Source of the DNA: Palsa-504 sp963739135
Lineage (GTDB): Bacteria > Actinomycetota > Actinomycetes > Streptosporangiales > Streptosporangiaceae
NCBI GenBank assembly: GCA_963739135.1
Contig: CAVTZG010000013.1
Coordinates: forward strand, 310,001 to 374,000
DNA: 64,000 bases
Direction of reading: 5' to 3'
Part shown: piece after piece, positions 52,474 through 61,137 of the stretch
How positions within the stretch are numbered: position 1 is the stretch's first letter
How the letters are laid out: each line of letters begins with the position of its first letter
Position numbers and translations under genes: made by a program
The notes under the pieces: model-generated
What the model saw: the letters and a program-made list of their open reading frames with translations, nothing else
What the model was told of the DNA's origin: nothing
Databases searched by the model: none

Positions 52474-53745
52474 TCAGTTGACGCCGATGCCGCCCGAGCC
52501 CGGGGTCACCGGCATGGTGGTCACCTGGGTGAGCGAGCCGTCGTTGCCGACCTGGTAGCCGACGATGTGGTGCAGGCCGTCGGCCAGGACGTACAGGTAG
52601 TGCTGGTTGCCGCTGACGCCTTCGTCGAGCGGATGCGAGGCCGGGTTGCCCTCAACCAGCGTGGTGCCGAGCACGGTGAGGGTGCCGTCGTTCGCGACGG
52701 TGAATGCGCCGATCGAGCCGGCGCCCGCGTTCGCGGTGTAGGCGAATTTGCCGGCGGCGGCCAGCCATCAGGCGGCGGCCTGGTCGATGGGCACCGCCGG
52801 GCCGTTTGCGGTGACTGTGCCGTCATTGGCGACGTCGTAGGAGGTCGCGCCGCTCTGGCCGGTGGCCAGGGCCGCGTCGGAGACCAGCAGGTGACCGGCG
52901 CGGTCGAAGTCGAACCCGAACGGGCCGCCGCCGGTCGACGGCGTGGTCGTGGCCGAGCCCGCCGCGCCGCTGCTGCCGACCGCGAAGGTGTCGATGGTGT
53001 TCGAGCCACCCTCGTCAACGACCAGCACCTGGCCGTTGTTGGTGAACTGGATCTGCCGCGGCACCAGCGCTCCGGCGCCGAGCGGCTGGACCGATCCCGG
53101 GATCGGGCTGAGGCCGCTCGAGCCGAGCCGGAAGCCGGCGATCGATCCCGATCCGGCGACCCCGGCCGTTCCGGCGTTGAGCACGTAGACCAGGTCTCCC
53201 CGGATGGCGACGCTGTTAGGGTCGGTGCCGCCCGAGTCGGCGGTGCCGATCAGGCTCAGGCCCCCAGGGCCGACGGTGAACGCCGAGATCGAGTTGCTGC
53301 CGGCGTTGACGTTCACCACGATATGCCCGCCGCTAGACACCGCGATCGAGTGGCCGGAGCCCAGCGCCCCGCCGTCGCCGCCCGTCGGGTAGGTGCCGAC
53401 CGGGGTCAGCGACCCGTCAGCCGCGCGGCCGAACGCCTCGATCGCGTTGCCGGCCGCGGAGTTGGTCATGGTGTACACGGCCCCTGGAAAGCCCGGGAAG
53501 CCGCCAGCTTGCGCCGGGCCGGCGAACGCCGCTGCCGCGCCGACCGCGGCGAGCCCGATCCCGGCCGCTACGGCCGCGCGGGTCAGCCGCGGAACGATTG
53601 GCACCCGCGCCCTTCTGTCAGCGGGTCCGCTGGCCACTTGCCGGCCGCTGGCGAGATCGGCGGCCGCCGTGCTGGTTGTTCTCCCAGGTCGCGGAATGTG
53701 CGTTGCCAGCGCTCTCCATTTCTTCACCGCTAGTTCATGTATCAT
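52474..53745 (-). pseudogene. secreted lactonase-like beta-propeller, interrupted by one in-frame TGA
   Basis: 424 codons with a single TGA at codon 326 (52768-52770). Upstream: an ATG at 53745 with AGGAGG; a long basic leader, a signal-like hydrophobic run (AAVAAGIGLAAVGAAAAFAG ending AQAG) and propeller blades of the YVTN/lactonase type (GSGHSIAVSSGGHIVVNVNA, FTVGPGGLSLIGTADSGGTD, DPNSVAIRGDLVYVLNAGTA). Downstream, in the same frame, WLAAAGKFAYTANAGAGSIG and YLYVLADGLHHIVGYQVGND complete the propeller. In relatives the position before Trp is Cys (CW), so TGA replaces a Cys codon. Paired palindromes are 266-312 bp upstream. Confidence 0.75.
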
Positions 53746-54010
53746 CTGAGCCTCCTGTGATGTGTGTGTCGCCGGGTGGCTGGCGACACACGGGTCCGGC
53801 AAAGAGCGGAGCCGGTTGCGTCCTGCCGGTGAAACCGGTGGACTGGCCACGGACCTGGCCGCCAGGGCTGCTTGCCCCTCCCCGGGTCTGCCAGGCATCC
53901 GTTGAACGCCGATTCACGACACTTGGCCAGCCGGTCCTCGCGCGCATATCTGGTATTGGCTCATTCCATGCCGCCTCCGGCTTTCCCGCTGACGCTCATC
54001 ATGCCGTCGG

Positions 54011-54057
54011 CCCGGGTGAAGCTGCATCGCCCCTGAGTCACTTTCACCCCGGGTGAC
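54011..54057. promoter_or_regulatory. paired CCCGGGTGAA / TTCACCCCGGGTGAC sites
   Basis: CCCGGGTGAA at 54011-54020 and TTCACCCCGGGTGAC at 54043-54057, with the same 31-bp CCGGGTGA-to-TTCACCCC spacing as at 46.6 kb and the identical 15-mer. Nearest gene is the interrupted beta-propeller, whose start is 266 bp away on the minus strand. Confidence 0.6.
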
Positions 54058-54834
54058 TGACGGACCACGCGCGTCATCCGGGAGCACACGGGCGGCGCTT
54101 GAGATCCCGGCCCGCCGCTCCCGCGACCCAAGCAGCCAACCGCATCATGCAGCCACCGGGTCGGCCGGACACCGCGAGCGCCGGATCGGATAGGGCGGGA
54201 GCCCGTCCGGGTAGCGCGGCCGACGACCGGCGAGACCGGATGATCCTGCGCGATCGGTCACGAACGTGAGCCGGCGGGCTGGCCCCGGCTGCCATCGGCC
54301 GCGCGGGCCGAAGGTCGCATGCCTCTTCGGGCACCAAGGCGACCCGGGCTGCTAGACACCCAGGCTTGCCCGGCTTGACTTACTCCTGCTTGCCGTGAGC
54401 GGGGTTCGGCTGCCAGCGTCGACGATCTGGCCAGCGGTGTCGCCGTCGATGAGTACGACCCCCGCCCAGGCGGCCTGGACGGGGGAGAAGCCTTCACGCG
54501 CGAGCAGCGCTGCCGCGCGATGCCGCGTGCCGCGCCGTGACGATCGCCGCCTTGCCTGCGAGTTGTCGCGGCCTCAGGCGCCCGGCCGGTGACCCGGGAA
54601 AGCTGTACTCACATCGGCTATGGCCACCCCCGATCAGGCCGGGGATACCGGCTCCGGCGGGTAGCGGGCGCCCGCCTGCGTGACGGATCCGGAGTTCCTC
54701 GCGCTCCGTCGGCGGCCCCGCGCGACCGGAGGCTGACCCTCCCGCGGTGGCCAGGGCAGATTAGTCACGCCAGTTCCGGGCCAGGATCTCCGCGGCGGGC
54801 CCTTAGCCTCCAGAAGATGGCCGTAACCCCGGAA

Positions 54835-54846
54835 TCACCCGGGTGA
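54835..54846. promoter_or_regulatory. TCACCCGGGTGA palindrome upstream of the second small paralogue
   Basis: Perfect 12-bp palindrome 74 bp upstream of the frameshifted small gene at 54920, matching in position the site in front of its intact paralogue (49094-49107 to 49177). Confidence 0.55.
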
Positions 54847-54919
54847 AAGCAGTCCGGGGGATGCCCGCTCCTTCCAGCCGGGCGCACCGTGAACGTCACC
54901 CGACCATGGCGGAGGCGAC

Positions 54920-55163
54920 GTGGAACCAACGCGATACCAGATCAGCGTGCGAGGGCGGCTGACCGAGCGCCTTGGGTCCGCGTTCGAGGGCATGGCCCTG
55001 GGAGCCGGGACGGGGGCAGACAGCCCTGGTCGGCGTAATCCATGACCAGTCCCATCTCTACGGCATCCTGGACCGGGGGCGCAGCCTGGGCCTGGAGCTG
55101 GTGAGCGTGCAACCGTCCCCGCTGCGGCAAGCCAGCAGCCCGGAAGCCGCAGACACAGAGTGA
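54920..55163 (+). pseudogene. frameshifted paralogue of the 49.2-kb small gene
   Basis: From a GTG at 54920 with GGAGG upstream: EPTRYQISVRGRLTERLGSA, FEGMAL, then one extra G in the run at about 54999-55001 shifts the frame. The remainder, EPGRGQTALVGVIHDQSHLY and GILDRGRSLGLELVSVQP, continues in the next frame to 55163. Identity to the intact copy is high across both parts, so the break is recent or a sequencing error. Confidence 0.8.
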
Positions 55164-55595
55164 ACCCGCTCAGAAAGGCGGCCAGGAAACTCTGACCCTC
55201 GCCTCCCGGCGTCCGCGGCCGCTGGCGCGCGCACGCCGATCCGAACCGCATCCCGCCCGGCCAGCACGTGACCGATGACTTCCCCGTCTACGCCCCCAAG
55301 CGGCCAGTATTTATCGGGCCGGCGGAGGCAGTCCCGGATGTCTGGCTCGCCGCCGCCGCGTCGCTGAACAACCTCGCGAACCGGGCTGGGGCGCCCGCCC
55401 GGCGATGGACGCCGAACTCGAGCGAGAGCGCGGTGCAGCGCGGGTCCTCCTCATCCGCGCCGAACTGGATAATCTGGGCGGTCGCCGCCTCCCGGCCGGT
55501 CGACGACCGCCCCGCTCCGAGTCGGCAGGGACGCGCCCTGATACGAGCGGCAAGGCGAATTGACGGTCGCTGCTGTCGTTGGCGAAATGCAGAAC

Positions 55596-55639
55596 GGCGC
55601 ATAAGTATACGGGAATGCAACGCCCGATATTCGGCAGAT
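55596..55639 (+). repeat. dispersed upstream-region repeat, copy A
   Basis: GGCGCATAAGTATACG...GCAACGCCC...TTCGGCAGAT matches the reverse complement of 60562-60605 at 37 of 44 positions, and weaker similarity extends left to about 55540 through GAATTGACG. It includes the likely promoter of the XRE-TPR pseudogene: TTGACG at 55560-55565, then 17 bp, then CGAAAT. Confidence 0.75.
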
Positions 55640-55654
55640 GGGGGCGTTGGATGG

Positions 55655-56729
55655 CCGTTGGACTGCGCGATCTTGCGCGGGTACCGGCGTGCGTGCGCGC
55701 TGACCCAGCAGCAGCTGGCGGACATGGTGGGCTATGACCGCAGCTACATCTCGATGATCGAGTCCGGCCGCCGTGACCTCACCGGCCGGGGCACGCTGGC
55801 GCACATCGCGCGCACGCTGGTCATCCCGCCGCACGTGCTCGGGATCGCCGGACGACGCCGACTTTGCCGCGATGCTCGCGTTCGGCACCTCGGTCATCCG
55901 GCTGGCTCGGATCGTGCGGCAAAGCGGCCGGGCCGCCGAGGCGGTCAGCGAGCTGTGGCCGCTAATCACCCGGCTGGAAGCCCGCGTCGCGGCCGGGTAC
56001 GCCGAACCAGAGACGATGAGCCTGCTGGCCTAGGCGCGGATGTCGCTCGGGGTCGCGCTGGGGCACCTGCTGCCCGATGAGCGGCTGGCCACCGCCGCGC
56101 TCTGGACCGGGCGGGCGGTGCGCATCGCCTGGCATCTGGGGGACCGGCCGCTGCTCGGGCTGGTGCTGCGGATGCACGGAAACGAGCTGCGCAAGGCAGG
56201 GCATCGCGCTGCCAGGATCATCCGGCTCCGCCAGGCTCTGCAGGTCGAAGATCACCCGGTACGTCAGGGTGCCGGGCTGGTCCTGCTGGCCCGCGCGGCA
56301 GCCGCCTCCGGGCAGGCCGGCCTGTTCGACGCGACCACCAGCCAGTGCGTCCTGGCGGTAGAGCAAGCGTCAGAGCAGGATGTGCTGTTCAGCCCGTTCA
56401 CCGTCCGGGAGGTCCGCCTGCGCGGGCTGCTGGCGACCGGCCGTGCCGCTCAGGCTGCCGAGCTGGCCGGACGCTGCCCGGCTGACAGCGGTCCGCCGTC
56501 CCGGCACTGGCGGGTCATCGAGCGGATCACCACCGCTGAAGTGCTCGCCAGGTCCGGAGACCAGCACACCGCCGAGCCCATGCTGACCGCCGCCATCAGC
56601 GACGCCGAAACCCTCCGCCTGCCCCACCAGGCCCAGCGGATCATCCGGCTGGCCAGCGAGCCCGGTGTCCTGGCCGGGCAGGCGGTACACCAGCAGGCGC
56701 GGGCAGCCCTCACCCGCCTGGACAGGTAA
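55655..56729 (+). pseudogene. XRE-family regulator with TPR-like region, frameshifted and interrupted
   Basis: HTH part LDCAILRGYRRACALTQQQL with ADMVGYDRSYISMIESGRRD and LAHIARTLVIPPHVLGIAG to about 55845, where the frame shifts. Then DDADFAAMLAFGTSVIRLAR, IVRQSGRAAEAVSELWPLIT and PETMSLLA to a TAG at 56031-56033. The same frame continues ARMSLGVALGHLLPDERLAT, HGNELRKAGHRAARIIRLRQ and HWRVIERITTAEVLARSGDQ to 56729. So one frameshift and one nonsense codon separate three parts of a typical 350-residue regulator. The start is unclear; a TTG near 55659 is one option. It is preceded by a promoter-like repeat also present at 60.6 kb. Confidence 0.8.
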
Positions 56730-56809
56730 CTTGCAGGCACGGCCATACAGATGGGCTGTGAGACAGCCCGCATCAGGGCCGGTGAAGCGCGTTGCCGGGC
56801 CGTCCGGGC

Positions 56810-58357
56810 TCAGCGGGTGGGGCCGCGTGGCTGAGGTGGCGGTGGCCGGCGTAGCGGGGGCGGATCGCCAGCGCCAGGTCCGGGCTGCCCTGGTGCGGGC
56901 GGCTGCGGGCGGGGCGCGGCGGGGAAGCTGAGCTGGGCCAGTCCGGCGGCAGTGTCCGGCCGGGGCCGGCCGGATTTCGGTGCGGACGGCGCGGTAGCCG
57001 TGGCGGGCCTGCCTGGTGGCCGGGCGGGCGGGGCGGGCCTGGTGGCGGCGCGGAGGTGCCGGGCGGCGCGGAGCGCGGCGGCAGCCTGGGCGGCGCGCTG
57101 CTGGGACTCGCGGAGTGCGGCGACGGCCTCGGCCAGGGCGGCGAGGCGCACCAGCAGCACGACCGGGGTCAGGGTGCGGTCGCCGGTGAGGTAAGCGTAG
57201 GCGGCGATGAGCCGGGCGGCGTGACGGAGCTGGTTCCCGGCCGGGGTCGGTTCGGGTACCCGGCCGTAGGGCTGGCGGGCGGCACGGTCGAACGAGTCAG
57301 CGGCCTGGCGCAGGGCGCGGCTGCCGAGCGCGGCGGCGGCCACGTGCAGCGCATCGGAGGCGGCGCTGGCAGCATCGGCGGCGGCGGCCGGGTTCCCGGT
57401 CGCGGTACAGAACCTGATCCGCGCGGTCGCATCGGCGGCGGTGCGGGCGGCGTACTCCCACATCGCGTCAGCCTCGGCCGCCGACAGCGGCGAGTCCGGC
57501 CGGGCCGGGCAGGTCCACCGCTGGGCGAGCCGAGGCCAGGACAGGTCGGCCGCGAGCTTGCCGCCCCCGTACCAGACCGGTTCCCCGTTCCCGGCGGTGT
57601 CGCCGGGCAGCGCGACGGCGTACCCGGTGACCTGGCCGGGGCTGGTCACGCTGTACCGGAGCCGGACCAGCACCCCGGCCTGGTCCAGCCGAGCGAAGAA
57701 CTCCTCCCCGCTTCCTGCCCCGGCGGCAGCGGTGGACACATGGCGGCGCAGGGTGAGCCGGGGCGGCTCGCTGCGCCCGTGACGGGCGGCTTTGCCGGCC
57801 TCGGCGCGGGACGGGCGGCGGGCCGCGGTGCGGTCGGCCGGAGCGGTGGACCGCAGCCCGTACCGCCGCTCGGCGGCCAGGCAGGCATCGCGGACCCGGT
57901 ACCGCTCGTTCACGATGCGAGGACGGACCCGGTCCTGACGGGCCAGCATCGCCACCAGGTGGATGTGGTCCGGGCCGTGCCGGATCGCGATCCACCGCAC
58001 CGCGTCGTCTTCCTCCCCGCGCGGACACAGCCCGGTACGGTGCATCACATCCGCTGCGATGCCGGCCCATTCCCGGTCGGAGAGCAGACGGTCCTCGGGG
58101 GCGGCGCGCATCGAGCAGTGCCAGACCGGCTTGGTGTACCCCCACTTGCCGAGCACGTCGTGCGGGAGCCGGAGCAGCCCGGCCAATCGGCGGAAGTCCC
58201 GGCTGCCGTTGGCGCGCAGCCGGGGTTCCAGGTCCGATTGCGGCCGGTAACCCGCGATGATGTGCGGGTCAGTGTGCTCCTCCCGACGTCCGGGACCATA
58301 CAGGTAGCGGATCAGCCCGGCCACGTCCTGACCGCGCGGGCAGACCTTCCCGATCAC
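56810..58357 (-). CDS. relaxase (MobA/VirD2-like, HUH family)
   Basis: 515 residues. It should nick oriT and pilot the strand in conjugative mobilisation. The HUH motif is HGPDHIHLVAML (His131, His133), with an N-terminal Tyr candidate in LIRYLYGPGR (Tyr18 or Tyr20) and upstream KPVWHCSMRAAPEDRLLSD. The first 200 residues are the relaxase domain; the rest is Ala/Arg-rich and ends in a Pro-rich tail. ATG at 58357. The MobC-like gene lies 155 bp upstream on the same strand, separated by four direct repeats. No coupling protein, type IV secretion gene or integrase is visible, so transfer would depend on a helper. Confidence 0.9.
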   Translation of the reverse strand: MIGKVCPRGQDVAGLIRYLYGPGRREEHTDPHIIAGYRPQSDLEPRLRANGSRDFRRLAGLLRLPHDVLGKWGYTKPVWHCSMRAAPEDRLLSDREWAGIAADVMHRTGLCPRGEEDDAVRWIAIRHGPDHIHLVAMLARQDRVRPRIVNERYRVRDACLAAERRYGLRSTAPADRTAARRPSRAEAGKAARHGRSEPPRLTLRRHVSTAAAGAGSGEEFFARLDQAGVLVRLRYSVTSPGQVTGYAVALPGDTAGNGEPVWYGGGKLAADLSWPRLAQRWTCPARPDSPLSAAEADAMWEYAARTAADATARIRFCTATGNPAAAADAASAASDALHVAAAALGSRALRQAADSFDRAARQPYGRVPEPTPAGNQLRHAARLIAAYAYLTGDRTLTPVVLLVRLAALAEAVAALRESQQRAAQAAAALRAARHLRAATRPAPPARPPGRPATATAPSAPKSGRPRPDTAAGLAQLSFPAAPRPQPPAPGQPGPGAGDPPPLRRPPPPQPRGPTR

Positions 58358-58390
58358 CGCTCACCCGCCCCCGATCATCCGAGCGGGCCG

Positions 58391-58511
58391 GCGGGACGCC
58401 ATCGGCCGTATTCCGGACCACGCGGAACGCCATCCGTCCCGATCCCGGACGCGCGGAACGCCGCGCGGAAGACCATCCGCACCGTGGCGGGCCGACGCGG
58501 AACGCCATCCG
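58391..58511. repeat. four direct repeats between mobC-like and relaxase genes
   Basis: GCGGAACGCCATCCG occurs exactly at 58422-58436 and 58497-58511, with degenerate copies at 58391-58405 and 58465-58479. Start spacings are 31, 43 and 32 bp. Iteron-like arrangement suggests binding sites for the MobC-like protein or relaxase; it may be part of oriT. Confidence 0.7.
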
Positions 58512-58512
58512 G

Positions 58513-59028
58513 TCATCCTGGACCGGCGGACGGGCCCGCGGATTCTTCTCCGGCCGACCGACGGCGTAGCCCAGGCGCGCGGATGGCCCAGAGGAATCGC
58601 TTCCGCAGGTCTTCCCCAGCCGCCTCCAGCCGGGCCGCGCGGCGCACCGACTCTTCCGCATACGCGGGAAGGTCACCGGCCCACTGCCCCGTCGCGTTCA
58701 GCTTCGCGACCGCCTGGTTCAAGTTCACGCCGATCCGGCGCACTCCCAGCGCAGCGCGGTCCAGGGCATGCACCGCGTCCGCCAGCGGCACGTCCGGTGC
58801 CGTCACCGCGCCCCGCGCGATGGCCAGGGTAGCTTCGGCCGCGTACGCGCCGCGTGCCAGCCCGGCCTGCCGGGCGGCGGCCGACACCTCGGCATACTCC
58901 TCATCGGTAAGCGCGAACCGCACCGTGCGGGATCGCCGCGCCTGATGCCGGGTCCGGCGGCGCGGCCGGGCACTGGCCCGCCCATCGTCGTCACGAGCCC
59001 GGTCATCGCCGCGAACTGCGTACGCCAC
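58513..59028 (-). CDS. MobC-like relaxosome accessory protein
   Basis: 171 residues from a GTG at 59028 with AAGGG upstream. After a basic leader, SRTVRFALTDEEYAEVSAAA, RQAGLARGAYAAEATLAIA and HALDRAALGVRRIGVNLNQA then VAKLNATGQW are the ribbon-helix-helix and NLNQ signature of MobC-type proteins, which help melt oriT and recruit the relaxase. The C-terminal tail is basic and low complexity. First gene of the two-gene mobilisation unit. Confidence 0.85.
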   Translation of the reverse strand: MAYAVRGDDRARDDDGRASARPRRRTRHQARRSRTVRFALTDEEYAEVSAAARQAGLARGAYAAEATLAIARGAVTAPDVPLADAVHALDRAALGVRRIGVNLNQAVAKLNATGQWAGDLPAYAEESVRRAARLEAAGEDLRKRFLWAIRAPGLRRRSAGEESAGPSAGPG

Positions 59029-59055
59029 GAGCCATTCCCTTCTCGCTGCAAAGCC

Positions 59056-59071
59056 CGGCGCGAATGCGCCG
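59056..59071. other. perfect hairpin upstream of the MobC-like gene
   Basis: CGGCGC-GAAT-GCGCCG, a 6-bp stem with a 4-nt loop, 28 bp upstream of the MobC start. Such hairpins beside mobC are often part of oriT; this is a candidate only. Confidence 0.4.
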
Positions 59072-59626
59072 TGAATTTCATGCTCTGAGCCCGGCCGGCC
59101 GATTTCAGTATGCCTCCGGGACCGCGCCGGTCCAAACGGAAGTGAACGTTATGCGCATCTTGCTTCGCGGCCCTGACGGCCACCTTCACCTGACGAAGAA
59201 GGCGCAGTCTAATGGCCGCGCATTCCTTCTCCTCGCCGCCCGGGCTGACGGTCACCGGAGCACGCCGGAAGCGAACTGGAACTCTTGCTGGCAACACCGG
59301 GCTCCAGCGCCGCGCCGGGGTTGCCGGGAACGCCGGCCCCCAGGTCAGCGACCCGATTCCGGTGCCCGGTGAGGTCGGCGTGGCACACCGGGACCAGGTT
59401 CCGGAACCAGTCGGCTGGTGTTCCGGTGAATGCCCGGGCACGCACAGCGGTGACGTATCCCGGGTTTACGCGACCAAGCGAAATAATTTTACTGTCCTTT
59501 TCCGTGCTAGCCGGTATTAGCCGGTATTTGCTGAGTGCGGCTGAGTGTTGCCCAGTCCGGTTTAAAGAGGTCTACGTTGCCGCACCACGATTTGCCGACT
59601 GACCGCCAATAGCTAGCCTTCAATTC
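59072..59626. other. intergenic, nothing supported
   Basis: About 550 bp between the mobilisation genes and the small gene at 59627. No coding sequence recognised; it becomes AT-richer around 59480-59600, ahead of the small gene. Confidence 0.4.
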
Positions 59627-59914
59627 ATGCGTGCCAGGGAATCAGCGCCGCAGCGGGAAACCCGAACCGGGACGGCAAGCCGGCCGGGCACCCACGCCCC
59701 GGCCGCCCCAGCCGGCCGCGACGAGAGTCACGACCACAACGGGCACCCCGCACCCCACTCCGGCAGCGGCCCGGATGCCTGGATCAGGGAACTGGCCGAG
59801 GCGGCACCCCCGCTCACCCCCGCGCAGCGGCACGCGCTCGCGCTCCTGCTCAACAGCCCCAGGCCGGCGCATGCCCGGCCAGCCGGCGCCGCGGTCCCGG
59901 GCCAGCGGGCATAA
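59627..59914 (+). CDS. small hypothetical protein of the mobile-element type
   Basis: 95 residues from the ATG at 59627. The first 45 residues are disordered and rich in Pro/His; the end, DAWIRELAEAAPPLTPAQRH then ALALLLNSPRP, is a short helical motif often found on small ORFs in actinomycete integrative elements and plasmids. No Shine-Dalgarno; possibly leaderless. Its proximity to the relaxase supports one integrated element. Confidence 0.55.
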   Translation: MRARESAPQRETRTGTASRPGTHAPAAPAGRDESHDHNGHPAPHSGSGPDAWIRELAEAAPPLTPAQRHALALLLNSPRPAHARPAGAAVPGQRA

Positions 59915-60561
59915 CCGGTCACGCGGGCTGGCCGGGAAGAACGCCCGCAACCAGTCCGCCGTGCTGATGGCCGTGTGTCCGAGCGCTGGGCCGGGTCCTT
60001 GACCGCGAGTTCCAGGTCCTAGCGAGCAAGGCCTGCGCTTCGGCGTCACCGGGTGCCCGCGCGGGTCGCTCGCAGCAACTTCTCCGCTTCGCTGGCCTGG
60101 CGGGCGCGCTGGACGCGATGACCGGTCCCGGCCAGGGTCCCGGCGTCTGGCTCACCGGGTCAAGATCCATCCGCACAGCCATCTCCGCCCGCCGTGCCGC
60201 CTCCACCCCCGCCCGCACCCAGCGGCGGCATGCTTCCCCTGAGCTGCCCCGCGGCGTATGGTTCTCTTCTGCTGCCGGGGCCGGGCCCGAAGTGACCCGC
60301 TGCGGCGCATCACGCCGAGCGTCGGTTGCTGGCCCTACCCGTCTCATCTCCGCCTGCTCGCCTTGACGCCGGGATGCTCATCATGGCGGCTTCAACCGGC
60401 GCGTGGCCCAGCCAGGCTGGCGTCACGAACGGTAGCCGCGAGACTGGCCGCGGCGCCCGAGATCCGCCCACTTGGTTCGGTTCGCTGCCAGGAACGTGGC
60501 AGCATAGCCTCCGCCGCGTGCATATCAGGGTGGTCGGCGCCGTCAGCCAACCAAAGCCCGA

Positions 60562-60605
60562 ATCTGCCGAAAAGAGGGCGTTGCGAGCTCGTATACTTAT
60601 GCGCC
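60562..60605 (-). repeat. dispersed upstream-region repeat, copy B
   Basis: Reverse complement matches 55596-55639 (37/44), and similarity runs on to about 60660. On the minus strand it has TTGACG (60641-60636), 17 bp, and TTACAT (60618-60613), a plausible promoter, but no regulator gene follows. Confidence 0.75.
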
Positions 60606-60678
60606 AGACTGTATGTAACTAACGGTCGCAGCGATCGTCAATTCAGCATTGTCATTCGTATCGGGGGCGCGCATATCA

Positions 60679-60708
60679 CCGAATATTTGCGGCTGACGCT
60701 TGAGCCGC
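60679..60708 (-). repeat. 30-bp dispersed repeat, copy 2
   Basis: Reverse complement equals 28862-28891 at 28 of 30 positions. It adjoins the orphan promoter-like repeat. Confidence 0.8.
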
Positions 60709-61137
60709 TACAGCGCAGCACCTGCGCGCAGGTGCTCCAGATCTGCGTGAGCGATTCCGTGACTAACCCGGTCGCTGATCCTGGCGGGCGCGAGCCTGTC
60801 GGTGTTGCAGAAGTTGTTGTGGAAGTCATCGAAGCAGGCGTACCGGTTCTCGAGATTGCCGGACGGCTGTCTGCCGATGCGCTCGGGGTTTGCCGCCGGG
60901 TTTCAGCTGCTGCCGTGATCCTCTTAATCGATCTGGACATTGGCGCCGTTCTCCGGGCCGGCGGTCACATAGGCCATTGGTTTCGCTCACGGTCCTGGCC
61001 CAGCTGGTGACACGGTGGCGGCTGCCCCGGGTTCCTGCTTGCCGATGGCTTCCTGCCAGTGATTGTCATGCTGGCCGGGCCGCGCTCGTATGCGCCGGTG
61101 TCCGGTGCAAGTGGCCAGTGCGTGGCCCGCGCCCAGG

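Larger units (their letters stand above)
53746..54919. other. intergenic stretch with two regulatory palindrome groups
   Basis: About 1.17 kb without a supported gene. It contains the paired sites at 54011-54057, the palindrome at 54835-54846, and CGCGCATATCTGG near 53940 that also occurs near 17586. Around 54370-54530 the minus strand reads ALLAREGFSPVQAAWAGVVL, which looks like eroded coding sequence, but I cannot name it. Confidence 0.5.
59915..61137. other. intergenic stretch with orphaned repeats
   Basis: About 1.2 kb with no supported gene. The part 60540-60710 contains copies of two sequences found elsewhere in the window: the upstream region of the XRE-TPR pseudogene (60562-60605 and outward) and the 30-bp element of 28.86 kb (60679-60708). 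Confidence 0.55.

Noticed and set aside
52390..53733. 447-codon plus-strand open frame
   Set aside because: Antisense to the beta-propeller gene; compositionally a shadow frame.
57056..58945. 629-codon plus-strand open frame
   Set aside because: Antisense to relaxase and MobC-like genes, which have recognisable motifs.
59919..60347. 142-codon minus-strand frame
   Set aside because: Low-complexity Arg/Ala/Pro translation and no start signal; could be an eroded gene but nothing to support it.
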